From assembly GCA_015069215.1 (NCBI GenBank), contig SVJC01000006.1, positions 1 to 38,204 of the forward strand: DNA of 38,204 bases, given 5' to 3'. A program made the translations under genes and the position numbers. The DNA comes from Oscillospiraceae bacterium (lineage in GTDB: Bacteria > Bacillota > Clostridia > Saccharofermentanales > Saccharofermentanaceae). The notes under the pieces were generated by a model. The model worked only from the letters and a program-made list of their open reading frames with translations. It was not told where the DNA came from and did not search any database. Shown piece after piece: positions 1 through 8,401 of the stretch (its first letter is position 1; the number at the start of each line of letters is the position of its first letter).

Positions 1-472
1 CGGAATCACAAGAGACGGTCTCCTCATCAAGATGAGCGAGGAGAATTTCGATGCAGTCATCAACGTCAACCTCAAGGGTACGTTCAACTTCATCAAGCAC
101 GTTACACCGATCATGATGAAGAAGAGAGAAGGAAGAGTCGTAAGCATTTCTTCCATCGTCGGCATCGAGGGCCAGGCAGGCCAGGTTAACTACTCTGCTT
201 CAAAGGCAGGCGTCATCGGCATCACAAAGTCCTGCGCAAGGGAGTTCGCTTCAAGGAACATCACGTTCAATGCGATCGCTCCCGGATATGTTGAGACACC
301 CATGACCGCGGTTCTCACTGATAAGCAGAAGGAAGCCATTTTCGAGCTGATCCCTCTCAAGAGATACGGTCAGCCTGAGGATATCGCCAACGCAGTTAAC
401 TTCCTGTGCTCTGAAGATGCTTCTTACATCACGGGTCAGGTCCTTTCCGTTGACGGCGGAATGCACATGTAA
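1..472 (+). CDS. fabG: 3-oxoacyl-[ACP] reductase FabG (5' end outside the window)
   Basis: This short-chain dehydrogenase/reductase reduces 3-oxoacyl-ACP with NADPH in the first reductive step of each fatty-acid elongation cycle. The reading frame is open from base 2, before the first ATG at 32; the residues GITRDGLLIK upstream of that ATG match the family, so the gene starts outside the window and only about the last 156 residues are present. Visible family marks are the NVNLKGTFN helix, the catalytic serine in the ISSIVG strand, the YSASK catalytic Tyr/Lys motif, the PGYVETPMT loop and the C-terminal VDGGMHM ending. The N-terminal NAD(P)-binding glycine motif lies outside. It ends 25 bases before fabF in the same orientation, as in other clostridial fab operons. 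Confidence 0.95.
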   Translation, partial: GITRDGLLIKMSEENFDAVINVNLKGTFNFIKHVTPIMMKKREGRVVSISSIVGIEGQAGQVNYSASKAGVIGITKSCAREFASRNITFNAIAPGYVETPMTAVLTDKQKEAIFELIPLKRYGQPEDIANAVNFLCSEDASYITGQVLSVDGGMHM

Positions 473-497
473 TTAAAGATTTACGGAGAATAAGCAA

Positions 498-1727
498 ATG
501 GCAAACAGAGTCGTAGTAACCGGAATGGGTGCGATCACACCTCTCGGAAACAATGTTGAGACTTTCTGGGAAGGTCTCAAAAAGGGTAAGGCAGCAACCG
601 GCCCGATTACCAAGTACGATACGAGCAATTCGAAGATCAAGCTTGCATGCGAAGTAAAGGATTTCGATCCTCTTAACTACATGGATTTCAAGACCATGAA
701 GCGCATGGAACCCTTCGCGCATTTTGCTGTCGCTGCAGCTAAAGAAGCCATCGAGTCTTCAGGCCTCGACATGACGAAGGAAGATCCTTACAGAGTAGGC
801 GTTATCGTAAGCTCCGGAATCGGATCTCTCCAGGCTCACGAAAGAGAGCAGGTAAGATACGAGAAGTCCGGCAAGATCGCTCCGATGTACATACCGATGA
901 TGATCGCAAACATGGCATCTGCAAACATCGCGATCATGTACGGAATGAAGGGCATCAACACATGCGTAGTTACTGCTTGCGCAACGGGCGCTCACTCTAT
1001 CGGTGACGCTTTCAAGGCAATCAAGTTCGGCGATGCCGACGTCATGGTCACGGGCGGCTGCGAGGCTTCCGTATGCAAGACCGGCGTTCAGGGATTTGCT
1101 GCTCTTACAGCTCTTTCGACAAACGAAGATCCCGAGACAGCTTCAAGACCGTTCGACAAGAACAGGGACGGCTTCGTCATCGGTGAAGGTTCAGGCGTAC
1201 TCGTTCTCGAAAACCTTGAGCATGCCCAGGCAAGAGGCGCTAACATCCTCGCTGAGATCGTAGGTTACGGCGCTACATGCGATGCTTACCACATCACTTC
1301 ACCCGCTGAAGACGGTTCAGGCGCAGGCGAAGCAATGATCATCGCAATGAAGGAAGCAGGCATCAAGCCTTCCGACATTGACTACATCAACGCTCACGGA
1401 ACATCAACCCACCACAACGATCTTTTCGAGACACGCGCAATGAAGTACGCGTTCAAAGAAGACATCAGGAACATCGCGATCAACTCTACAAAGTCAATGA
1501 TCGGCCACGTACTGGGCGGTGCAGGCGGAGTTGAGCTCATCACATGCGTAAAGTCCATCCAGGACGGATTTGTTCACGTAACCGCAGGCTCAAAAGAGAC
1601 CGACGGTGAGATGGATCTTGATTACACCTTTAATGAGCCCAAGAATCGCGATATCATATACGCTATGACGAACAATCTTGGATTCGGCGGACACAACGCT
1701 TCCATCATCGTCAAAAAATTCGCTTAA
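498..1727 (+). CDS. fabF: 3-oxoacyl-[ACP] synthase II (KAS II) FabF
   Basis: FabF is the condensing enzyme that extends acyl-ACP by two carbons from malonyl-ACP in the cytoplasm. The 409-residue length is normal. The Cys-His-His triad is complete: Cys161 in VVTACATGAHS, His300 in NAHGTSTHHND and His337 in MIGHVLGGAGG, with the conserved Lys332 of the STKSMIGH segment. The N-terminal VVVTGMGAITPLG strand and the C-terminal NNLGFGGHNAS motif are intact. A GGAG at 485-488 places the ATG at 498. It lies between fabG and accB in one co-directional operon, with 20 bases to accB. Nothing in the sequence is odd, and FabF rather than FabB fits the Gram-positive context. Confidence 0.97.
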   Translation: MANRVVVTGMGAITPLGNNVETFWEGLKKGKAATGPITKYDTSNSKIKLACEVKDFDPLNYMDFKTMKRMEPFAHFAVAAAKEAIESSGLDMTKEDPYRVGVIVSSGIGSLQAHEREQVRYEKSGKIAPMYIPMMIANMASANIAIMYGMKGINTCVVTACATGAHSIGDAFKAIKFGDADVMVTGGCEASVCKTGVQGFAALTALSTNEDPETASRPFDKNRDGFVIGEGSGVLVLENLEHAQARGANILAEIVGYGATCDAYHITSPAEDGSGAGEAMIIAMKEAGIKPSDIDYINAHGTSTHHNDLFETRAMKYAFKEDIRNIAINSTKSMIGHVLGGAGGVELITCVKSIQDGFVHVTAGSKETDGEMDLDYTFNEPKNRDIIYAMTNNLGFGGHNASIIVKKFA

Positions 1728-1747
1728 GAAAGGGAGGATCATAACTC

Positions 1748-2254
1748 ATGGCAGATAAGAATTCACGCACGGGTCTTACGCTCGAAGAGATGACAGCCCT
1801 TATCAAGGCGGTATCAGAATCCAACATCGACAGCTTTGACTATAAGGAAGGTGAGTTCTCGATCACGCTTCACACCGGCAGGAGCGGCATCCTCACATCT
1901 GCTGCAAACGCAGCAACCGCAGGCGCTTTCTCTGGTGTATCGATGGTCGATCTCAACAAGGCAATGTCACTTGCGGCTGACGCTTCGAGCGGCGCTTCCG
2001 ATGAAGATGAGGACGATGACGCATTCATCATCAAGTCACCTCTCGTAGGTACTTTCTATGCAGCTCCCGCAGCTGACGCACAGCCTTTCGTAAAGATCGG
2101 CGACCGCGTTAAGAAGGGTCAGGTCCTTGCGATCGTTGAGGCAATGAAGATGATGAACGAGATCGAGTCTGACTGTGACGGCACGATCTCCGAGATACTT
2201 GCAACAAACGGCTCACCCGTTGAATACGGTCAGCCTCTTTTCAGGATCAACTAA
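1748..2254 (+). CDS. accB: Biotin carboxyl carrier protein of acetyl-CoA carboxylase
   Basis: BCCP carries the biotin that shuttles carboxylate between AccC and the carboxyltransferase. The protein has 168 residues. Residues 1-40 form the usual amphipathic N-terminal segment. Residues 55-92 are an Ala/Ser-rich then acidic linker (SDEDEDDD). Residues 93-168 form the biotinyl domain, starting IIKSPLVGTFY and carrying the biotinylation motif EAMKMMNEI with Lys134 as the modified residue. The linker is Ala/acidic where many BCCPs are Pro/Ala-rich. An AAGGGAGG ribosome site precedes the start. The gene order accB-fabZ-accC-accDA keeps every acetyl-CoA carboxylase part in one transcript. Confidence 0.96.
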   Translation: MADKNSRTGLTLEEMTALIKAVSESNIDSFDYKEGEFSITLHTGRSGILTSAANAATAGAFSGVSMVDLNKAMSLAADASSGASDEDEDDDAFIIKSPLVGTFYAAPAADAQPFVKIGDRVKKGQVLAIVEAMKMMNEIESDCDGTISEILATNGSPVEYGQPLFRIN

Positions 2255-2272
2255 TAAAAAGGAGAACCACTC

Positions 2273-2722
2273 ATGGCTAATTCACTCGACACAATCGGCA
2301 TCATGAAGATCATTCCGCACAGACATCCTTTCCTCCTCATCGACAAGGTTGAGGATTATGTGCCCGGCGAATATGCCATCGCATATAAGAATTTCACATA
2401 CGACGAATATTTCTTCAGGGGACACTTCCCTGAATACCCCATCGTTCCCGGTGTCATCACCGTTGAGGCTCTCGCACAGACAGGTGCGGTCTGCATCCTC
2501 TCCCAGGAGGAATTCAAGGGCAGGATCGCTCTTTTCGCAGGTGTAGACAGATGCAAGTTCAAGGGCTCCGTCGTTCCCGGTGACCAGGTCAGACTTGAGA
2601 CAAGGATCACCGCAATGAAGAACACATTCGGCATCGGCGAGGCAGTCGCTACCGTAAACGGCAACGTTGTTGTCAAGGCAACACTCAAGTTCGCGATCCT
2701 TCCCAAGGGATCTGAAGTCTGA
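2273..2722 (+). CDS. fabZ: 3-hydroxyacyl-[ACP] dehydratase FabZ
   Basis: FabZ dehydrates 3-hydroxyacyl-ACP to trans-2-enoyl-ACP. The 149-residue hot-dog protein has the family motifs IIPHRHPFLLIDKV near the N terminus and FRGHFPEYPIVPGV followed by EALAQTGA. The catalytic His51 and Glu65 are both present. AAAGGAG lies just upstream of the ATG. It sits 18 bases after accB and 11 before accC. A FabA-type isomerase is less likely, because the length and the PHRHPFLLID motif are those of FabZ. Confidence 0.96.
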   Translation: MANSLDTIGIMKIIPHRHPFLLIDKVEDYVPGEYAIAYKNFTYDEYFFRGHFPEYPIVPGVITVEALAQTGAVCILSQEEFKGRIALFAGVDRCKFKGSVVPGDQVRLETRITAMKNTFGIGEAVATVNGNVVVKATLKFAILPKGSEV

Positions 2723-2733
2723 GACTTAAAGCT

Positions 2734-4077
2734 ATGATCAAGAAAGTTCTGATAGCAAACAGAGGCGAGATAGCGGTACGCATAATCAGGGCGTGCCGTG
2801 AGATGGGCATCGAGACGGTCGCGGTATGTTCCGAGGCTGACAGGAATGCCCTGCATGCAATGCTTGCGGATCACACGATCTGCATCGGTCCCGCGCCTTC
2901 ATCCGAGAGCTATCTGAATATCAACAGCATAATAAGCGCTACGATGACATCGGGTGCGGACGCGATCCATCCCGGTTTCGGATTCCTTTCCGAAGACGCA
3001 AGATTCGCAAGGATCTGCGAGCGCTGCAACATCACGTTCATCGGACCTGCTTCATCCATGATCGCCGCTTCCGGCAACAAGGCCAGGGCAAAGAAGACCA
3101 TGATGGATGCAGGCGTTCCGACGATCCCCGGAAGTGCGGAAGCTGCAAGGACGGTTGAGGACGGTCTAAGACTTGCCGACATCGCGACATATCCCGTCAT
3201 GATCAAGGCAGCACTCGGCGGCGGCGGAAAGGGCATGAGGGTAGCGAGGTCGAAAGACGTTTTCACGCAGGCATTCCTCACTGCACAGCAGGAAGCGAAA
3301 AATGCATTCGGCGACGGTTCGATGTATATCGAGCACTACGTCGAGCACCCCAAGCACATTGAGGTTCAGATCCTCGCTGACAAGTACGGCAATGTTGTTC
3401 ATCTTGGAGAGCGTGACTGCTCGATCCAGAGAAACCATCAGAAGCTCATCGAAGAGACCCCTTGCGAGTCTTTGTCAGAAGAGAAGAGAAAGGCGATCTG
3501 CGAGGCAGCCGTAAGAGCCGCAAAGGCAGTTAATTACGAGAATGCGGGAACCGTTGAATTCCTTTTGGAACCTTCCGGGAACTTCTATTTCATGGAAATG
3601 AACACGAGGATCCAGGTCGAGCACCCGATCACCGAATGGGTCACGGGCATCGATCTCATCAAGGAGCAGATAAAGATCGCGTCAGGCGAGAAGCTCGGCT
3701 TCACGCAGGATGACATTGAGATCAAGGGCCACTCCATCGAGGTCAGGATCAACGCCGAGGACGCTGAGCACAAGTTCAGACCGTGTCCCGGAAAGATCAA
3801 TCTCGCATACCTTCCGGGCGGCCAGGGAGTCAGGATCGATTCCGCGGTATACAGCGGCCTTGAGATCCCGCCCTTCTACGATTCAATGCTTGCAAAGCTC
3901 TCTGTATGGGCACCCACGAGGGAAGAGGCCATCAAGAAAGCGCAGTCGGCTTTGGGCGAGGTCATAATCACGGGCATCAAGACGAACATCGACTATCAGT
4001 ACGGCATCATCACGAGCCCTGAATTCATAAGCGGTAACACGGACATCGATTTTATCGACAAGTTCTCGAGAAAATAA
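2734..4077 (+). CDS. accC: Biotin carboxylase subunit of acetyl-CoA carboxylase
   Basis: AccC carboxylates the biotin of BCCP using ATP and bicarbonate. The 447-residue length is typical. The N-terminal domain opens with KVLIANRGEIAVRIIRACRE. The ATP-grasp glycine loop is at about 161-168 (LGGGGKGMR), the RDCSIQR segment at about 227-233, and the catalytic MEMNTRIQVEHP segment near 287-298 holds Glu288 and Arg292. Small departures from the usual consensus are Asn in the RNHQK stretch, where Arg is common, and TPCESL after the EE pair. It begins 11 bases after fabZ with no clear ribosome site, so it may be translated by coupling. A pyruvate or propionyl-CoA carboxylase subunit is excluded by length and operon. 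Confidence 0.96.
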   Translation: MIKKVLIANRGEIAVRIIRACREMGIETVAVCSEADRNALHAMLADHTICIGPAPSSESYLNINSIISATMTSGADAIHPGFGFLSEDARFARICERCNITFIGPASSMIAASGNKARAKKTMMDAGVPTIPGSAEAARTVEDGLRLADIATYPVMIKAALGGGGKGMRVARSKDVFTQAFLTAQQEAKNAFGDGSMYIEHYVEHPKHIEVQILADKYGNVVHLGERDCSIQRNHQKLIEETPCESLSEEKRKAICEAAVRAAKAVNYENAGTVEFLLEPSGNFYFMEMNTRIQVEHPITEWVTGIDLIKEQIKIASGEKLGFTQDDIEIKGHSIEVRINAEDAEHKFRPCPGKINLAYLPGGQGVRIDSAVYSGLEIPPFYDSMLAKLSVWAPTREEAIKKAQSALGEVIITGIKTNIDYQYGIITSPEFISGNTDIDFIDKFSRK

Positions 4078-4094
4078 GGACCGGCAATTAAGCA

Positions 4095-5792
4095 ATGGAA
4101 TTACGTTATTTATTCAAGAAGACGCAGTCTGCCCAGAGCAGCTCTGATACCCCCAGGAATGAGGACCAGGGTCCCCAGACACCTCAGGGACTTTTCCATA
4201 AATGCACCAAGTGCGGCGATACGATCTTCTCTGAAGAACTCAAGAGAAATCTTTTCGTATGCCCGCAGTGCGGCAACTATTTCCGCATGTATGCAAGCAC
4301 CAGGATCGACAACATCCTGGATGACGGCTCATTCGAGGAATGGGACAACGACATTGCAGAATTAAATCCGCTTGCCACGCCGGGCTATGAAGACAAGCTC
4401 GAAAGGCTCCGCGAAAAGACGTCTCTCGATGAGGCTGTCGTTACCGGCAAAGGCCTTATCAACGGACATCCGACATGCCTCGGCGTAATGGACTGCCGTT
4501 TCATGATGGCTTCAATGGGAAGCGTCGTCGGCGAAAAGATCACCAGAATGTTCGAAAAGGCAACGGAAGACAGGCTTCCGGTCATCATATTCACCGCATC
4601 GGGCGGCGCGAGAATGCAGGAGGGCATCGTATCCCTCATGCAGATGGCAAAGACCTCCGCGGCCATCAAGAGACATTCGGACGCAGGTCTTCTTTACATT
4701 ACGATACTCACCGATCCTACGACCGGCGGCGTTACCGCAAGCTTTGCGATGCTGGGTGACATCATCCTCGCAGAACCCGGTGCACTGATCGGATTTGCAG
4801 GCCCCAGGGTCATCGAGCAGACGATCGGACAGAAGCTCCCCGAGGGTTTCCAGCGCGCTGAATTCTTAAGAGACCACGGCTTTGTCGATGACATCGTCAC
4901 AAGGACCGACATGAAGGATTACCTGACGGATCTCCTCGCATTTCATGAGGACAAGCATGAGTATAAGCCCGGCAAGAGCTCTAAGATCAAGCTTCCGAAG
5001 ACTGACAAAAAGCTTACTCCCTGGGACAAGGTAATGATCTCCCGTGGAAAGGACAGACCGGTCGCTGAAGATTATATAAAAGAGATCTTCCCTGATTTCA
5101 TCGAATTCCACGGCGACAGGTTCGTCAAGGACGACAAGGCCGTAATGGGCGGTATCGCCACGTTTGCGGGCAAGACCGTTACCGTCATCGCAGAGTCCAA
5201 GGGACACGATACAAAAGAAAACATCGAGCGCAATTTCGGAATGCCGTCACCTGACGGATACCGTAAAGCGTTAAGGCTGATGAAGCAGGCTGAGAAATTC
5301 AAAAGGCCTGTCATCTGCTTTGTAGACACACCGGGCGCATACTGCGGACTAGAGGCTGAGGAGCGTGGACAGGGTGAAGCCATCGCCAGAAACCTCTATG
5401 AGATGTCATCTCTTAAGGTTCCGGTCCTGTCAGTCATCATAAGCGAGGCAGGATCGGGCGGAGCTTTGGCTGTCGCAGTATCGGACGAAGTCTGGATGCT
5501 CGAGAATGCCATCTATGCGATCCTTTCACCCGAGGGCTACGCAAGCATTCTCTGGAAGGATTCCAAGCGTGCGTCTGAAGCCGCTGCCGAGATGAAGCTC
5601 ACGGCTCAGGACATGAAGGATAAGAACATTATCGACAAGATCATTGCGGAGCCGGAGAACCTCTGCGAAAATAATATGGACGTCGTCGTTGCTCAGCTCA
5701 AAGAGGGCATATCCGAATTCATCGGAAGCAACGAGGGCTTTGACGGAGACGAACTCGCGAAAAAGCGCTACGAAAGATACCGAAGGTACTGA
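4095..5792 (+). CDS. accDA: Fused acetyl-CoA carboxylase carboxyltransferase, beta (AccD) + alpha (AccA)
   Basis: One 565-residue frame carries both carboxyltransferase subunits, which transfer CO2 from carboxybiotin to acetyl-CoA to make malonyl-CoA. Residues 1-30 are a low-complexity leader. Residues 37-59 hold the AccD zinc finger (Cys37, Cys40, Cys56, Cys59). The AccD crotonase-like fold follows, with TASGGARMQEG and DPTTGGVTASFAMLGD. After a short Lys-rich linker at about 296-312 (GKSSKIKLPKTDKK), the AccA part starts at LTPWDKVMISRGKDRP and carries FIEFHGDRF, MPSPDGYRKALR, FVDTPGAYCGLEAEERGQ and SEAGSGGALA. The AccA half lacks most of the N-terminal helical region of stand-alone AccA. 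Fused carboxyltransferases are known in some bacteria, so this is uncommon rather than new. The stop overlaps the next start (TGATG). Confidence 0.95.
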   Translation: MELRYLFKKTQSAQSSSDTPRNEDQGPQTPQGLFHKCTKCGDTIFSEELKRNLFVCPQCGNYFRMYASTRIDNILDDGSFEEWDNDIAELNPLATPGYEDKLERLREKTSLDEAVVTGKGLINGHPTCLGVMDCRFMMASMGSVVGEKITRMFEKATEDRLPVIIFTASGGARMQEGIVSLMQMAKTSAAIKRHSDAGLLYITILTDPTTGGVTASFAMLGDIILAEPGALIGFAGPRVIEQTIGQKLPEGFQRAEFLRDHGFVDDIVTRTDMKDYLTDLLAFHEDKHEYKPGKSSKIKLPKTDKKLTPWDKVMISRGKDRPVAEDYIKEIFPDFIEFHGDRFVKDDKAVMGGIATFAGKTVTVIAESKGHDTKENIERNFGMPSPDGYRKALRLMKQAEKFKRPVICFVDTPGAYCGLEAEERGQGEAIARNLYEMSSLKVPVLSVIISEAGSGGALAVAVSDEVWMLENAIYAILSPEGYASILWKDSKRASEAAAEMKLTAQDMKDKNIIDKIIAEPENLCENNMDVVVAQLKEGISEFIGSNEGFDGDELAKKRYERYRRY

Positions 5793-8092
5793 TGAACACA
5801 GATCTCATTCTCGCCAACATGCCGCTTGAAGATAAGGCAAGACTGCTCTGCGGGAGCTCGCCTTTTTCGGTCGGGGGCATGAGATCAGGCGGAATGGATA
5901 TCCCTGTCCTCAACATGCAGGACGGCGGTACCGGGATCAATTACGAACAACTCTTTCAGGACAGACGAAGCGGAGAAGATGAAGGTTTTACGCCGGAGGA
6001 AGCTTACCGCGTTACGAGGCTGTTCTTCCGGACTGATGAACTGACGCAAAACGAAAAGGCGCTGAGGGAGAAGATCTCCCAAAGGTTAGATGAGATCAAG
6101 GGCGGCGTAAAGTCAGCTCCCGGGTGCTACCCTCCCGGCATCCTTCTTGGCGCAACATGGGACCCTGAGACCGTAAGAAAAACGGGCAACGCGCTCGGCA
6201 TGGAGGCCAAGGCCTACAACGTCGGAGTCCTTCTGGGAACTCCAAACTGCAATCTTTTAAGAGACCCGAGGAACGGAAGGTTTTTCGAAGGATATTCGGA
6301 GGATCCGCTTTTGTCCAAAACGCTTGCTCCCGCCATGTGCAAAGGCGTTGAGGAAACGGGTGTCGCTTCGAATGCAAAGCATTTCGCATGCAACAACTTA
6401 GAGATAAACCGCGTCGGCATCGACGAGAAGATACCGGAAAGGGCATTGGAAGAGCTTTACCTTCCGGCTTTTGAAGAATGTGCAAAGGTAACGTCGACAT
6501 TCATGTCGGCATATGTCTCGGTAAACGGAACAAGATGCACTGAAAGCAAGGAACTCCTGACAGACATATTGAGAGACCGCTGGGGCTTTGAAGGCACGGT
6601 CGTCACTGATTGGGGCGCCTGTATCGGAAAGACAGGAGATTCGCTTGCCGCGGGCAATGATCTTTTCATGCCGGGTCCGTGGGATCCTTCAGACATCATT
6701 GCCGCCGTGAAGGACGGAAGGGTTTCCGAAGAACGCCTGAACGAAGCCTGCAGAAGGCTTTTGACGCTTATTGAAAAGCATTCGGATGCAAGACTGCCAG
6801 ACGGGTTTACCGATGAAGAATATGTTTCAAGAGGCCGCAAAGCCGCGTACGATGCAGCCGCTGAAGGCATCGTGATGCTGATAAACAGGGATGGTTCATT
6901 CCCGCTGAAAGAAGGTTCGAAGACTGTTTTCTTCGGTCAGGGACGAGGAAGGTTCAGGGATTACGGAACCGGAAGCGCGCAGGTCTTTACCGACAGAACG
7001 ACGGTCCTTCCTGAAGAACTTTCGAAGATACCCGGTTTTGAAGACATAGTTTTTGACGATTACGAAGTATACAAAAACGGCGCAACGGCAATCGTCATTG
7101 AGACCCAGGAATCACGTGAAGGCACTGACAGAGCGGATCTCAAGCTGTCTTCCTGGACGTGCCGGGTCCTGGACAAACTGATAAAAGAGCGCGGGACCGG
7201 CAGGATATGCCTCATTCTCAATACACCCGGACCTGTTGAACTCGGCGGTTACAAAGAAGAGCTGGACGGCCTTTTCGCCGTGTTCTATCCGGGCATGGAA
7301 GGCGGCCGCGCGATGGCAGACATACTTACGGGCAAAGTCGATCCGTCAGGGCATCTGCCCGTTACGTTCCCTGAAAGGCTCGAGGATGTTCCGTCGTTCC
7401 TCTGCTACCCCGACAGCTTCAGCTGCGTTTACGGGGAAGGCATCTACGCAGGTTACAGGGGCTATCAGAAAAGAAAGCTAAAGCCCATGTTCCCGTTCGG
7501 CTTCGGACTTTCCTATTCGGAGTTCGTGATAGAAGACATGGATACGTCCGTCGAAGACGGCAAAGTGGTCAGCAGAATCACTGTAAAGAATGTTGGCAAA
7601 AGGCCCGGAAAAGCAACTCTTCAGCTTTATTCACACAAGATATGTCCTGACGTATTGCGCCCTGAAAACGAGCTTCGTGCGTTCGGAAAATATGCCCTTG
7701 AAGCAGGGGAAGAAAAGACCGTAACCATCGCTTTCGGCATTGACGAACTCAGATATTACGATGCCGACCGCAAGGCTTTCCTGCTCGAGGAAGGCGCTTA
7801 TGAGATCAGGTGCGGCTTTGACTGTGAGGACCTGCCCGCCTCGTCCGTCATCAGGATCGATGAGGGCTCGGAAGAGCTCAAATGCGGCATCTCATGGCCC
7901 TGTGGAAAGATCGCGGAGCACCCTGAGCTCGAATCCGCCCTGAAAAAGGACGTTGAACTGCACGGGGACTACTTTGGTCTCTACCTTTCGGACTGCATCT
8001 ACATGCCTTTCAGGCCGGTAGCCGACATTTACCCCGATGCGGTGTCTTTTGAGGGTTTTGCCGCAGCCTGCCGTGGGTTTAGACACGAATAG
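5792..8092 (+). CDS. Glycoside hydrolase family 3 protein (beta-glucosidase-like), cytoplasmic
   Basis: This 766-residue enzyme probably removes terminal non-reducing beta-linked sugars, such as glucose or xylose; substrate cannot be read from the sequence. Residues about 1-330 form the GH3 N-terminal barrel, with NAKHFACNN (KHF motif, about 195-202) and the nucleophile segment VVTDWGAC with Asp273. Residues about 350-545 form the GH3 C-terminal alpha/beta domain, and about 565-660 a fibronectin-III-like domain. A further 100 residues at the C terminus match nothing I recognise. Where many homologues read DGP near residue 43, this one reads DGGTGIN. There is no signal peptide, so the substrate is probably imported. 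Its ATG overlaps the accDA stop by one base, which suggests translational coupling to the fatty-acid operon. Confidence 0.88.
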   Translation: MNTDLILANMPLEDKARLLCGSSPFSVGGMRSGGMDIPVLNMQDGGTGINYEQLFQDRRSGEDEGFTPEEAYRVTRLFFRTDELTQNEKALREKISQRLDEIKGGVKSAPGCYPPGILLGATWDPETVRKTGNALGMEAKAYNVGVLLGTPNCNLLRDPRNGRFFEGYSEDPLLSKTLAPAMCKGVEETGVASNAKHFACNNLEINRVGIDEKIPERALEELYLPAFEECAKVTSTFMSAYVSVNGTRCTESKELLTDILRDRWGFEGTVVTDWGACIGKTGDSLAAGNDLFMPGPWDPSDIIAAVKDGRVSEERLNEACRRLLTLIEKHSDARLPDGFTDEEYVSRGRKAAYDAAAEGIVMLINRDGSFPLKEGSKTVFFGQGRGRFRDYGTGSAQVFTDRTTVLPEELSKIPGFEDIVFDDYEVYKNGATAIVIETQESREGTDRADLKLSSWTCRVLDKLIKERGTGRICLILNTPGPVELGGYKEELDGLFAVFYPGMEGGRAMADILTGKVDPSGHLPVTFPERLEDVPSFLCYPDSFSCVYGEGIYAGYRGYQKRKLKPMFPFGFGLSYSEFVIEDMDTSVEDGKVVSRITVKNVGKRPGKATLQLYSHKICPDVLRPENELRAFGKYALEAGEEKTVTIAFGIDELRYYDADRKAFLLEEGAYEIRCGFDCEDLPASSVIRIDEGSEELKCGISWPCGKIAEHPELESALKKDVELHGDYFGLYLSDCIYMPFRPVADIYPDAVSFEGFAAACRGFRHE

Positions 8093-8101
8093 TTTAAGAA
8101 G

Positions 8102-8155
8102 TGCTCTGTTACGCGCTCTGTTTTCGTTCTAACAGAGCATTGAATTATCTTTTTA
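8102..8155 (+). terminator. Probable intrinsic terminator after the fab/GH3 operon
   Basis: A perfect 10-bp stem, TGCTCTGTTA (8102-8111) with TAACAGAGCA (8130-8139), closes an 18-base loop 10 bases after the GH3 stop. The T-run (8150-8154) lies about ten bases beyond the stem, which is farther than ideal, so termination may be partial. Confidence 0.55.
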
Positions 8156-8160
8156 TGACC

Positions 8161-8274
8161 GATTCACGATTTGGGACACGATTTAGGGTGTTTTCGTGTC
8201 CCTTTTCGTGAATTTTGAGTCAGATTCACGTTTTGGGACACGGATCAGGGTATTTTCGTGTCCCTTTTCGTGAA
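8161..8274. repeat. Two tandem copies of a composite palindrome, 62-base period
   Basis: Copy 1 (8161-8212) and copy 2 (8223-8274) are near-identical 52-base units. Each reads TTCACG - 4 AT bases - GGGACACG - 14-base loop - CGTGTCCC - TTTT - CGTGAA. It therefore folds into an inner 8-bp and an outer 6-bp stem separated by an internal AT loop. The right arms are identical between copies; changes sit in the loop and the internal bulge. The pair fills the gap between the fab/GH3 operon and glf. Its role is unknown; it is not a CRISPR array and holds no gene. Confidence 0.85.
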
Positions 8275-8401
8275 CTCGTTTTCGCCGGGGCCGGTCAGAC
8301 GGAAAATGCGGCCGTATATTCAAAATAAATATATATAATGCGAAAATCCGCCAATTAGTGTATATTATATTATTGCAAAATTCTCGAAAGGATCTTTTCA
8401 G

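Noticed and set aside
8161..8274. CRISPR array
   Set aside because: There are only two units, each internally palindromic over its whole length, with a 10-base gap and no cas genes.
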